From Bacillota bacterium (GTDB lineage: Bacteria; Bacillota; UBA4882; UBA8346): a stretch of 64,000 nucleotides of DNA. Location of the stretch: the NCBI GenBank assembly GCA_023435565.1, contig JAEYRN010000029.1, forward strand, positions 1-64,000, written 5' to 3'. Shown in pieces: positions 48,828-57,791 of this stretch (positions are counted from its first letter, which is position 1; each line of letters opens with the position of its first letter). A program made the position numbers and the translations under genes. The notes under the pieces are model-generated. The model made no database searches. It was not told the DNA's origin and was given only the letters and a program-made list of their open reading frames with translations.

Positions 48828-50168
48828 ATGCAGATTCATAGTCCTGAAACCAAGGTGGGACTTTTTTCTTTAATCGCTTTAGCAATTCTCTTCACCACCT
48901 TTTTTTGGTTGAACGGTGCCAAATTTTTTCAAAACGGATATGAACTCGAAGCGGTATTTGACCGAATTGAGGGTTTACGTCCAGGGGCGCCGGTCAAATT
49001 TAATGGGGTTGATATCGGTAGGATCAACCAGGTTTATTTTGAAAACTATCGGGTTATTGTAGCCATGAGAATTCAACCCGAATTTCAAATACCTGATAAT
49101 GCTAAAGCAATTATCGCATCCGCTGGGCTGGTAGGCGATAAGTATCTGGAATTGGTTTTAGCAAAACCAGGTGAACTAACTACTGAGGGAACCCGAATCA
49201 AAGGCCAAAGTCCCTATTCGATGGACCAACTATTTGAATCAGCTTATGGGGCTATTGAATCTATAAGAGAAGTGGCTGATTCAATTAAGGGATTGGCTGA
49301 TGAAGAACACATAAGCAGTTTAAAAAGTTCAATTGCCAGAATCGATCGAATCACCTCCAATTTGGAACATTTAACCGGCGGCCCCGAAATTCAAGAATTA
49401 ATTCAGAATTTGAATCTGGCCACATCGGAACTAGCCAATGCCGGTAGTACCGCTAATCGATTCTTAACCCAACTCGAGGCTGATGGTGAAACAGCAATCG
49501 AAATTAAAAAAGTCTTATCGAATGTAGAAAAAATAACCGTCAGTCTTGATGCCTTCACCTCAATGATGGCCACGAATGGTCCGGAAGTGGAGTTATTGGT
49601 TCAAGATGCACGCCAAACATTGCAAACTATTAATAAAGCGGTTAATAACATTAACAAAGCCATTGAGGGATTGACCTCCGAGGAAGGGGACCCCTCCCAA
49701 GTTAGACAGAATATTAAAGCCGCGGCTGAAGCTGCTGGAAAAATCTCTGAATATGTAGCTTCTTTAAATGAATTCAGCATTGATAATAATGTTGGCGCGG
49801 GTCATCAGGATGAAAACGGACTAATCGTAGATTATCGGATGGATGTTCATTTGAATAATAAAAATATGCTTCTTCTAGGAGTTGAGGATATTGGAGAAGC
49901 AAATTTAACTTCATTTCAATTCGGTGTTAAATCACCCAACTCCCTTAGCCGTTTTGGTTTGTATCGGAATGAGGTTGGTTTAGGCTTTGACTATCTTCCC
50001 ATCCAAACCTTGACTCTGGGAGTTGATGTTTGGGATACTGAATCAGCCAATCTCGGACTTTCATCCGCTTATCATTTTAACGAAGATTGGTCAGTAAAAT
50101 TCTCGGCTTTACAAAACTTGGATACCACCAACCGAAGTTGGACCATAGAATGTTGGCGAAAGTTTTAA
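48828..50168 (+). CDS. mlaD: MCE-domain protein (MlaD) with predicted C-terminal beta-barrel
   Basis: The 446-aa protein has an N-terminal membrane helix (about residues 9-28, VGLFSLIALAILFTTFFWLN), one MCE domain (about 37-115, with YELEAVFDRIEGLRPGAPV and GLVGDKYLEL), a long helical/coiled-coil region (about 140-320) and a final segment of about 120 residues made of amphipathic beta-strands ending IECWRKF. A terminal Phe after an amphipathic strand suggests outer-membrane insertion. A similar MCE-coiled coil-barrel layout is described in the diderm Veillonella, where one protein may span both membranes. It is the last gene of mlaEFD and meets birA tail to tail with overlapping stops. Confidence 0.9.
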   Translation: MQIHSPETKVGLFSLIALAILFTTFFWLNGAKFFQNGYELEAVFDRIEGLRPGAPVKFNGVDIGRINQVYFENYRVIVAMRIQPEFQIPDNAKAIIASAGLVGDKYLELVLAKPGELTTEGTRIKGQSPYSMDQLFESAYGAIESIREVADSIKGLADEEHISSLKSSIARIDRITSNLEHLTGGPEIQELIQNLNLATSELANAGSTANRFLTQLEADGETAIEIKKVLSNVEKITVSLDAFTSMMATNGPEVELLVQDARQTLQTINKAVNNINKAIEGLTSEEGDPSQVRQNIKAAAEAAGKISEYVASLNEFSIDNNVGAGHQDENGLIVDYRMDVHLNNKNMLLLGVEDIGEANLTSFQFGVKSPNSLSRFGLYRNEVGLGFDYLPIQTLTLGVDVWDTESANLGLSSAYHFNEDWSVKFSALQNLDTTNRSWTIECWRKF

Positions 50169-51142
50169 TTACAGTTTTGGATTACTTCACCTGCATAAAC
50201 CCGAACCATTTCCCCCGATGGTTCTTTAAGCCAAAGACTACCATCACGATCAAGGTCAACCGCTTCTCCGATTAAAGTCCCGTTATAACCTTGATTAATA
50301 CGAACCGTTCTCCCCAAAGTTGCCGAATTTAACTTGGCATAATTAATAATTTCTGAAAGACCGGTGCTGGGTAAATTATAATAGTTTTCTTCAAAAATTC
50401 TAAGAAACTCTTGTAAAATCAGTCTTCGAGATATATTAGATTTTTTAATTATTTGCAGCGAAGTTACAAGTGGCCTTAATTCATCCGGAAATTCTTCAGC
50501 CAGTTGGTTTACGTTCAACCCTAATCCGATTATTAAGTAATTAACCATATCTGCTTCTCCATTGACCTCAGCCAAGATCCCAGCCAGTTTCCGCCCATCA
50601 AAAACCAAATCATTGGGCCATTTAATTAAAACTCTAATTCCGGCAACATTATAAATAGCTTGAGACATACTAACCGCAGTTAAAATTGTCATACCTGCCA
50701 GTTCGGCAGAGCTGATTTTTGGTCTTAAGATCATACTAAAACAAAGACCCTTACCCGGGGCTGAAAACCAACTTCGTCCAAGGCGTCCTCGCCCTTGAGT
50801 TTGCGATTCCGCAAACAATAGAGTCCCTTCGACCGCGCCATCCACCGCTAGTTTCTTGGCCCAACGGTTTGTTGAGTCAACCTCAGCTTGAAAATAGATT
50901 GCCTGTCCAAACTGCCTGGTCTTTAATCCATCTAAAATTTCAAAAGGGTTTATGTCAGGAACCTTAAACAAACAGTACCCTTTCCGTGATGAAGAATTAA
51001 TTTCATAGCCCATTTCTCGTAGTTGGTTGATTTGTTTCCAGATTCCGGCTCTAGTTATCCCCGAAAGTTCCGCCAGAGTTTCTCCAGAAACATAACTACC
51101 CGAATGTTCCTTAAGTACTTTAATTACTCTTTCCAACATCAT
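50165..51142 (-). CDS. birA: bifunctional biotin-protein ligase / biotin operon repressor BirA
   Basis: BirA activates biotin as biotinyl-AMP and attaches it to carboxylases; with an N-terminal winged helix it also represses biotin genes. The winged helix is at residues 1-65 (SGETLAELSGITRAGIWKQI). The catalytic domain has the biotin loop GRGRLGRSWFSAPGKG, KWPNDLVFDGRKLAGIL and a C-terminal SH3-like domain. The frame is open to 51148, but the ATG at 51142 has GGCGG at 5 nt. Its stop overlaps that of mlaD. Confidence 0.94.
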   Translation of the reverse strand: MMLERVIKVLKEHSGSYVSGETLAELSGITRAGIWKQINQLREMGYEINSSSRKGYCLFKVPDINPFEILDGLKTRQFGQAIYFQAEVDSTNRWAKKLAVDGAVEGTLLFAESQTQGRGRLGRSWFSAPGKGLCFSMILRPKISSAELAGMTILTAVSMSQAIYNVAGIRVLIKWPNDLVFDGRKLAGILAEVNGEADMVNYLIIGLGLNVNQLAEEFPDELRPLVTSLQIIKKSNISRRLILQEFLRIFEENYYNLPSTGLSEIINYAKLNSATLGRTVRINQGYNGTLIGEAVDLDRDGSLWLKEPSGEMVRVYAGEVIQNCN

Positions 51143-51221
51143 AATCACCGCCGATCAAAATATAATTCTCGCAAAACAATTGCCAGCCCTTTTTTTACAA
51201 ATATAGTTTACAATTTAAGTT

Positions 51222-51246
51222 AAAAAAACAGCAACTTTAGAGTTGC
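51222..51246 (-). terminator. intrinsic terminator of tdk
   Basis: GCAACT and AGTTGC pair around a TTAG loop, followed on the minus strand by a run of seven T. It lies 3 nt after the tdk stop. Confidence 0.85.
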
Positions 51247-51249
51247 CGT

Positions 51250-51816
51250 TTATTGTCTAATTTTACCTTCACGCCAATGTTTACGACAGAGAGATATATA
51301 ACTTTCATTTCCTCCGATTTGAATTTGTTCTCCTTGATAAGTCGGCTTCCCATTTAATAACCTAGTATTCATAGTCGCCTTTTTCCCACACCAACAAATC
51401 GTCTTTAATTCTTCGATACTATCGGCGAAGGAAAGCAAGGCCTCACTTCCGGGGAATAAATCGCCTTTAAAATCGCTTCTTAAACCGTAGGCTATTACCG
51501 GAATATTCTGGTCATCAACGATGGTACAAATCTGCAGTACTTGTTCCCTGGAGAGAAATTGGGCTTCATCGACAATGACACAATTAATCTCTTTGTTTAT
51601 TAGTAGATTAATTATATTAGTATCTTGATTTATCACTTCCGCATCGCTTTCCAGTCCGATGCGGGATTTAATCTTTTCCGTACCGTACCTGCTATCAACC
51701 GCTGGTTTAAGTAATAATACCTTTTGGCCACGTTCCTCATAATTGTATTTAACCTGTAACAATTGAGTTGTTTTACCGGCATTCATCGCCGAATATCTGA
51801 AGTACAATTTTGCCAT
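51250..51816 (-). CDS. tdk: thymidine kinase (type II)
   Basis: Tdk phosphorylates thymidine in salvage. The 188-aa protein has the P-loop YSAMNAGKTTQLLQ, Walker B CVIVDEAQFL, zinc ligands in CWCGKKA and SLCRKHW, and the substrate lasso KPTYQGEQIQIGGNESYISL split near the end. The frame is open to 51855; AAGGTGA precedes the ATG at 51816 by 7 nt and the family begins MAKLYFRYS, so that start is used. It is monocistronic and ends at a terminator. Confidence 0.96.
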   Translation of the reverse strand: MAKLYFRYSAMNAGKTTQLLQVKYNYEERGQKVLLLKPAVDSRYGTEKIKSRIGLESDAEVINQDTNIINLLINKEINCVIVDEAQFLSREQVLQICTIVDDQNIPVIAYGLRSDFKGDLFPGSEALLSFADSIEELKTICWCGKKATMNTRLLNGKPTYQGEQIQIGGNESYISLCRKHWREGKIRQ

Positions 51817-51952
51817 GAAGAAGTCACCTTGTTTTACAATTTTTATCAAAATCAATGAAATTGTTAATTATTTACTAAAATAAAATTTACGAGATTAAAA
51901 CATTCTAATAATTTATATTAATACAATTTATTGAGTTAGCCAATGTTATTTA

Positions 51953-52315
51953 TTAAAACTCCTTCGAAACCTCAAATTCAGCTGCTTCAACTAATCCTCC
52001 CACCGGGGGCTGGGGTTTTCTAACTCGAACCGTAATTTTCTTTAGATTATAATTTTCCCCTAACCGGTTTAAAATCGCCATTGCCATTCCTTCAATTAAG
52101 TAAAACTGTTCCGTTTCCACTATCTTTCTAACCAACTCATAAACTTCCATATAGTTTACGGTTAATTGTAAATCGTCTTTTAAACAGGCGTCGTTTAGGT
52201 CGGAAACCATTTCAACGTCAACCTCGATCTTTTGCCCCAACTTTCTTTCTTCAGGATAGACCCCGTGATAACCAAAAAAAATCATGTTTTTTAGAAGCAA
52301 TTTTGTTGAATTCAT
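51953..52315 (-). CDS. folB: dihydroneopterin aldolase
   Basis: FolB converts 7,8-dihydroneopterin to hydroxymethyl-dihydropterin in folate synthesis. The 120-aa protein has the family features LLKNMIFFGYHGVYPEERKLGQ split, the catalytic region VNYMEVYELV, LIEGMAMAI and VRVRKPQPPVGG. The ATG has GGAGG about 4 nt upstream. No folP or folK is adjacent, so the gene is isolated from the usual cluster. Confidence 0.95.
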   Translation of the reverse strand: MNSTKLLLKNMIFFGYHGVYPEERKLGQKIEVDVEMVSDLNDACLKDDLQLTVNYMEVYELVRKIVETEQFYLIEGMAMAILNRLGENYNLKKITVRVRKPQPPVGGLVEAAEFEVSKEF

Positions 52316-52425
52316 AGTTCCTCCTAAATGCAGTAATAAAAGGTTATAGATTTATACAAGTCTTTTTTAATTTTACCCTATTTAACTGCCCTTGTGAAGA
52401 TTCCTTCTTGTTAATCCTGAAAAGA

Positions 52426-52454
52426 TTGACAAAACTCTGATCCAAAAGTAAAAT
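52426..52454 (+). promoter_or_regulatory. sigma-A promoter of nadABC
   Basis: A perfect TTGACA (52426-52431) is separated by 17 bp from TAAAAT (52449-52454). Transcription would start near 52461, about 39 nt before nadA. No clear repressor site is seen. Confidence 0.75.
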
Positions 52455-52499
52455 AAGGATAAATTAATACCGGAAAGATAAAAAACAAAGGTGGTCCCG

Positions 52500-53411
52500 A
52501 TGAAAATCGAAGATTACATTAATGAAATAGATGAACTTCGGCATCAGAAAAAAGCGATTATTTTAGCCCATAATTACCAGAACGATGAGATACAGGATCT
52601 GGCTGACATAGTCGGAGATTCTTTAGCCCTGAGCCAATATGCAGCTAATTCGGATGCCGAAATAATAGTATTTTGCGGAGTCCACTTTATGGCCGAAAGT
52701 GCCGCCATCCTGGCGCCGGAAAAGACCATTCTCTTCCCGGCGGAAAACGCCGGCTGTCCGATGGCCGACATGGCTGACCCAACCGAAGTACTTAAATGGC
52801 GGGAACGCTATCCAAAAGCTGCGATTGTAGCTTATGTCAATACCTCCGCCGCTGTTAAAGCAGTTAGCGATTATTGCTGTACCTCTGCTAACGCTGTTAA
52901 ACTCGTTAAAAACATTCCCGAATCGGAAATAATTTTTCTACCCGATCAAAACTTAGGCCATTATGTGGCAGAACAAGTTCCTGAAAAAATCATCCATTTT
53001 TGGCCTGGATATTGTATCACCCATCATCAAGTGAAACCGGAAGCAGTTAACACTATTAAAGAGCTTCACCCGGACGCTGTGGTATTGGTTCATCCTGAAT
53101 GCCGCCCCGAGGTAACTGCCTTGGCCGATTTTGTTGGCAGCACTTCGCAGATTATTAAATATGTTAAATGTTCTCCCTGCCAAAAATATATTATCGGAAC
53201 TGAAATGGGAATTATTCACGGACTTCAAAAGGAAAACCCAGGTAAGACTTTCTATCTGTTAAATAAAGGTTTAGTCTGTCCTAATATGAAACAGACAACT
53301 GTCGCCAAAGTTTTAAAATCGCTTCAAACCATGCAACCAATAATTAAAGTCCCCCACGAACTAAGGGCTAAAGCCGAACAAGCCTTAAACAGGATGCTCG
53401 AATTCGTATAA
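52500..53411 (+). CDS. nadA: quinolinate synthase A
   Basis: NadA condenses iminoaspartate with dihydroxyacetone phosphate to quinolinate using a 4Fe-4S cluster. The 303-aa protein has AIILAHNYQNDEIQDLAD, FCGVHFMAESAAIL, the Cys in DYCCTSANAV, HPECRPEV and CSPCQKYIIGTEMG, which hold the three cluster Cys. A GTG at 52491 opens the frame, but it overlaps the AAAGGTGG site; the ATG at 52500 is preferred. First gene of nadA-nadB-nadC, the complete de novo route to nicotinate mononucleotide. Confidence 0.96.
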   Translation: MKIEDYINEIDELRHQKKAIILAHNYQNDEIQDLADIVGDSLALSQYAANSDAEIIVFCGVHFMAESAAILAPEKTILFPAENAGCPMADMADPTEVLKWRERYPKAAIVAYVNTSAAVKAVSDYCCTSANAVKLVKNIPESEIIFLPDQNLGHYVAEQVPEKIIHFWPGYCITHHQVKPEAVNTIKELHPDAVVLVHPECRPEVTALADFVGSTSQIIKYVKCSPCQKYIIGTEMGIIHGLQKENPGKTFYLLNKGLVCPNMKQTTVAKVLKSLQTMQPIIKVPHELRAKAEQALNRMLEFV

Positions 53412-53423
53412 AAGGTGACGCTA

Positions 53424-55013
53424 ATGCAGACTTATTTCCCGGCTAATCCTCCTCCACTAACCGATAGAGCTCCATATTTGGTCATCGGCAGCGGAATTGC
53501 AGGTTTATATACAGCACTTGAATTGAGTAGATCCGGTTCGGTAATTCTGATTACCAAATCTTCTCTTTCCGAAAGCAATACTACCTATGCTCAAGGTGGA
53601 ATTGCCGCAGCTATCGGCAGTCACGATTCTCCGGAACTTCATTATCAGGACACTATTATGGCCGGGGCTGGTTTATGTGCCTCAGAGTCAGTTTTAACCC
53701 TTGTTCACGAAGGACCTAGCCGGGTCAAACATTTGATTGACTTAGGGGTCTGTTTTGACCGTTGTGAAAAAGACGAAATTGCTTTAACTCGTGAAGCCGC
53801 TCATAGTCGGCGCCGAATTCTTCATGCCGATGGAGATGCCACCGGCCGAGAAATTACCCAAAGTTTAATATTAAAAGCCAGAGCAGCAAATTTAAGTATT
53901 TATGAAGACCATTATGTTTTAGCTTTAGTAAAACACCAGGGAAAATGCTGTGGTGTCATAACCATTCATAATGACCAATATCATTTTTTCCTAGCTTCCG
54001 CAGTAGTTCTTTGCACAGGTGGTTTAGGGCAGATTTATGGAAAAACCACGAATCCTAAAATTGCATCCGGTGATGGGATGGCATTGGCTTTTCACGCCGG
54101 GGCGGTTTTAAAAGACTTAGAATTTATTCAGTTTCATCCGACCGCCCTCAATTTACCCCCAGCCCCACCCTTTTTAATTTCCGAATCGGTCCGGGGTGAG
54201 GGAGCGATCCTCCTTAACCAAAAAGGAGTTCGCTTTATGCCCGATTATCATCATTTAGCCGAATTGGCTCCCCGTGATATCGTTGCTCGGGCAATTTTTA
54301 CGGAAATTGAAAAAAACAATAGCGACTGTGTCTATCTGGATTTATCGAGGCTCGATTCTTCGACAATTAAGGGACGTTTCCCAAATATCTATAACAAATG
54401 TATTTCTTATGGCTTGGATATTACATCCAAACCTATTCCTGTGGCTCCTGCCGCTCATTATGTCATGGGTGGGGTTACTACCGATTTATTCGGTAAGACC
54501 AATATCAACGGTTTATATGCGGCAGGGGAAGTATCAAACACCGGAGTCCATGGCGCTAACCGTTTAGCCAGTAATTCATTATTAGAAGGTCTGGTTTTCG
54601 GAGGAAGAGTTGCCGACTACCTCCAAGAGCTGCCGATTAGCATTCCCAATCCAAATCAGGAATTACAAATTTGTTATCCAAAGCTTTATACCGAATACGC
54701 ATCCATTGACTCAGATATGGCCAAGCTCCACCATATTACCGGCCATTATTTAGGAATTGTTCGGGATCAAGACGGCCTCTCCGAAGCTGTAAATCTATTA
54801 GACCTTACTCCCATTTCCAATCCTAATTTTGAATTAAAACCGGCTTATTTTGAACTTCAAAATATGTATCTGATCGCCAAATTAATCGCAAAAGCGGCAC
54901 TTATAAGAACCGAGAGCCGCGGGGGTCATTACCGATCCGATTATCCCAAACCTAAAGCCAAATGGCGTAAACATATTGAAGTATATGGTGAAAATATGGA
55001 GGTAAAAGAATGA
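53424..55013 (+). CDS. nadB: L-aspartate oxidase
   Basis: NadB oxidises aspartate to iminoaspartate with FAD. The protein has the dinucleotide motif VIGSGIAGLYTALEL, TYAQGGIAAAIG, HADGDATGREIT, the catalytic region FIQFHPTAL and HYVMGGVTTD, then GLYAAGEVSNTGVHGANRLASN split at the signature. The frame opens at GTG 53415, but AAAGGTGA precedes the ATG at 53424 at good spacing. It lies 12 bp after nadA and overlaps nadC by 4 bp. About 529 aa, normal. Confidence 0.96.
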   Translation: MQTYFPANPPPLTDRAPYLVIGSGIAGLYTALELSRSGSVILITKSSLSESNTTYAQGGIAAAIGSHDSPELHYQDTIMAGAGLCASESVLTLVHEGPSRVKHLIDLGVCFDRCEKDEIALTREAAHSRRRILHADGDATGREITQSLILKARAANLSIYEDHYVLALVKHQGKCCGVITIHNDQYHFFLASAVVLCTGGLGQIYGKTTNPKIASGDGMALAFHAGAVLKDLEFIQFHPTALNLPPAPPFLISESVRGEGAILLNQKGVRFMPDYHHLAELAPRDIVARAIFTEIEKNNSDCVYLDLSRLDSSTIKGRFPNIYNKCISYGLDITSKPIPVAPAAHYVMGGVTTDLFGKTNINGLYAAGEVSNTGVHGANRLASNSLLEGLVFGGRVADYLQELPISIPNPNQELQICYPKLYTEYASIDSDMAKLHHITGHYLGIVRDQDGLSEAVNLLDLTPISNPNFELKPAYFELQNMYLIAKLIAKAALIRTESRGGHYRSDYPKPKAKWRKHIEVYGENMEVKE

Positions 55014-55843
55014 ATCCTTTTGCTATCAAGGAGATTGTAAAACGTGCCCTAGATGAGGATCTTGGAACCGGTGATATTACTTCCAATTCCATTTTAATGG
55101 AAAACTTTAACACCAATGCTGTTTTTCTAGTTAAATCTCCGGGAATCATCGCCGGTCTATCAGTCGTTGCCGAAGTCTGGCATCAAATCGATCCCGAGCT
55201 AAACTTTACTCCCTTAACCAAGGACGGAACTGAAATAACTCCCGGAACGGAAATCGCTAAAGTGTCCGGTCCGGTAAAATCAATTTTAGCAGGGGAAAGA
55301 GTCTCACTCAATTTCATCCAACGTCTCTCCGGAATAGCTACCAAAACCGCTCAGCTGTTAAAATTGGTTGAAGGATTCCCTGTTAAGGTAGTGGATACAA
55401 GAAAGACGACGCCGGGCTTACGAATCTTAGAAAAGTATGCCGTACTCCAAGGGGGAGGCCACAACCACCGGTTTAACTTGGCGGATGCGGTATTGATAAA
55501 AGATAATCACATCGCAGCTTGTGGCTCAATTTTGGAAGCGGTAAAAAGAGCGCGGGCAATGGTCCCACATACGATGACAATTGAAGTTGAAGTTGAGAGT
55601 GAAGCTCAAGTTCATGAGGCCCTAGAAGCAAAAGCTGATATTATTATGCTTGATAATATGTCTCCTCCCCAAATGGCAGCTATGGTCCGGTTAATTGACA
55701 AAAAAGCAATCGTCGAGGCCTCCGGAAATATTGATGAAACAACCATTAAAGAGGTAGCTGCTTCCGGAGTCGATATCATCTCCAGTGGCGCTATTACACA
55801 TTCTGTTAAAGCCTTAGACATTAGTCTCGATATACAACAATAA
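55010..55843 (+). CDS. nadC: nicotinate-nucleotide pyrophosphorylase (carboxylating)
   Basis: NadC turns quinolinate and PRPP into nicotinate mononucleotide. The 277-aa protein has LDEDLGTGDITS, NFIQRLSGIAT, the signature VDTRKTTPGLR, GGGHNHRFNLADAVLIKDNH split, EVEVES and MLDNMSPPQM. The ATG overlaps the nadB stop by 4 bp. It is last in nadABC and followed directly by a terminator shared with ftsH. Confidence 0.97.
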   Translation: MNPFAIKEIVKRALDEDLGTGDITSNSILMENFNTNAVFLVKSPGIIAGLSVVAEVWHQIDPELNFTPLTKDGTEITPGTEIAKVSGPVKSILAGERVSLNFIQRLSGIATKTAQLLKLVEGFPVKVVDTRKTTPGLRILEKYAVLQGGGHNHRFNLADAVLIKDNHIAACGSILEAVKRARAMVPHTMTIEVEVESEAQVHEALEAKADIIMLDNMSPPQMAAMVRLIDKKAIVEASGNIDETTIKEVAASGVDIISSGAITHSVKALDISLDIQQ

Positions 55844-55846
55844 TAC

Positions 55847-55877
55847 AAAAAAGGGCGATGTGATCGCCCTTTTTTTA
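55847..55877. terminator. bidirectional intrinsic terminator between nadC and ftsH
   Basis: AAAAAAGGGCGAT and ATCGCCCTTTTTT surround a GTG loop, with T-tracts on both strands. It lies 4 nt after nadC on the plus strand and overlaps the end of ftsH on the minus strand. Confidence 0.92.
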
Positions 55878-57725
55878 TGCTTCTACTGGTACTTCTTCGC
55901 TTTCGTCTTTGTCTTGTTTGGGCTTTTCCCCGATTAATTCAACAAATGCGTCACCCTCAATGGTTTCCTTCTCAAGAAGAGCATTAGCGATCTTATTCAA
56001 CAGTTCTCTATGCTCATTCACAATCTGCTTGGATTTTTCAAATGAATCATCCATAATTCGTTTAATCTCCCGGTCAATCGCCGCTGCTATCTCTTCACTA
56101 TAATTCTTGTCACGGGAAATATCCCTACCGAGGAAGACTTGTTCTTCATGGCCATGACCGAAGGTCATATATCCTAGCTGATCGCTCATACCATATTCGG
56201 TAATCATCCTACGTACGGTTTTGGTGGACCTTTCCAAGTCATTACGGGCTCCGGTACTAATTTCACCAAGCGCAATTACCTCGGCGGCCCTTCCTCCCAG
56301 CATGAATACTACATTTTCCAACAATTCCGTTCTGGTACTATAATGCTTATCCTCAAGCGGTAAAGCTAAAGTATAACCCCCGGCTTGACCCCTAGGAATA
56401 ATCGATATTTTATGAATCGGATCAACCGTTGGTAAAAAGTGTCCGACTAAAGCGTGACCGGCTTCATGAAAAGCTGTTAATTCTTTTTCTTTTTGACTCA
56501 TAATCCGGCTCTTCTTTTCCGGTCCGGCAATAACCCGTTCGATTGCATCTTCACAGTCCTGCATAAAAATTTTCTTTTTGCCGCGTCTGGCAGCAAGTAA
56601 GGCGGCTTCATTTAAAACATTCGCCAAATCAGCTCCGGTGAACATCGGAGTCTGGCGGGCCAAGACTTTGAGATCAACTTCCGAAGCAAGCGGTTTGCCC
56701 TTAGCATGCACTTTTAGGATATCTTCCCGGCCTTTTATATCCGGAATATCCAATGTTACTTGCCGGTCAAACCTTCCCGGCCTAAGCAATGCCGGATCTA
56801 AAACATCAGGACGGTTGGTAGCGGCTAGAATAATAATACCCGAATTCGGTTCAAATCCGTCCATTTCTACTAACAACTGATTCAAAGTCTGTTCCCGTTC
56901 GTCATGGCCACCGCCCAATCCGGCGCCCCGTTGACGGCCTACAGCATCGATTTCATCAACAAATACAATGCATGGCGCATTTTTTTTTGCCTGTTCAAAA
57001 AGGTCTCTTACCCGTGATGCGCCAACACCGACAAACATTTCCACGAAATCCGAACCACTAATGCTAAAAAATGGAACTCCGGCTTCACCTGCTACCGCTT
57101 TGGCCAGTAAAGTTTTCCCGGTACCTGGAGAGCCGACAAGCAGTACTCCTTTTGGAATTCTAGCGCCTAATTCGGTAAAACGTCGAGGTTGACGCAAAAA
57201 TTCTACGATTTCTACTAATTCTTCCTTAGCCTCATCTTCTCCGGCAACATCGTCAAAAGTTGTTTTGGTCTTGTCCTCAGCGTGTAACCTGGCACGACTT
57301 TTCCCGAAAGAAAGCGCTTTATTACCGGTATTCTGCATCTGATTGATTAGGAAAAACCATAAAATTACGATTAAGATAATAAATCCTAAATTCGGAAGAA
57401 TCATTGCCCACCAGCTGTTCCCGGTGGTAGCAAATGACACTTTTATACCTTGATCTTTTAATTTTTGGTAGTACAACTCGGGGTGATTGATTGGGCCTTC
57501 GGTACGATATTTTTTATGGGTCTCGCTGCTTTGTCGGCCCTGAATCGTTCCATCATTATTGTTAATGGTGGCGTCGGTAATTTTACCTGCTTCAACCCTT
57601 GTGATGAACTCATTAAAAGATATTTGTTCAACCGGGTCCTGCCCTTTCATAAAATTAACAACCAGTACTAGAGCTAAAATCGCCACCAAAAAATAGATCA
57701 TTATTTCACGGATGATCTTAAGCAA
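55875..57725 (-). CDS. ftsH: ATP-dependent zinc metalloprotease FtsH
   Basis: FtsH is a hexameric membrane protease that degrades misfolded membrane proteins and regulators. It has an N-terminal membrane helix, a short external domain, a second helix (ILPNLGFIILIVILWFFLI), the AAA domain with Walker A GSPGTGKT and Walker B CIVFVDEID, the SRH region RPGRFDRQV, and the zinc motif HEAGH. The frame is open to an ATG at 57746, but the AAGGGAGG site lies inside it, 6 nt before the TTG at 57725, which is the better start. tilS and spoIIE lie upstream on the same strand, as in other Bacillota. Confidence 0.96.
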   Translation of the reverse strand: MLKIIREIMIYFLVAILALVLVVNFMKGQDPVEQISFNEFITRVEAGKITDATINNNDGTIQGRQSSETHKKYRTEGPINHPELYYQKLKDQGIKVSFATTGNSWWAMILPNLGFIILIVILWFFLINQMQNTGNKALSFGKSRARLHAEDKTKTTFDDVAGEDEAKEELVEIVEFLRQPRRFTELGARIPKGVLLVGSPGTGKTLLAKAVAGEAGVPFFSISGSDFVEMFVGVGASRVRDLFEQAKKNAPCIVFVDEIDAVGRQRGAGLGGGHDEREQTLNQLLVEMDGFEPNSGIIILAATNRPDVLDPALLRPGRFDRQVTLDIPDIKGREDILKVHAKGKPLASEVDLKVLARQTPMFTGADLANVLNEAALLAARRGKKKIFMQDCEDAIERVIAGPEKKSRIMSQKEKELTAFHEAGHALVGHFLPTVDPIHKISIIPRGQAGGYTLALPLEDKHYSTRTELLENVVFMLGGRAAEVIALGEISTGARNDLERSTKTVRRMITEYGMSDQLGYMTFGHGHEEQVFLGRDISRDKNYSEEIAAAIDREIKRIMDDSFEKSKQIVNEHRELLNKIANALLEKETIEGDAFVELIGEKPKQDKDESEEVPVEA

Positions 57726-57791
57726 ATATAAACCTCCCTTCGGCATTTAGCCATGTCAAATATTATATCACAGTCAAAATTTGAATACAAC

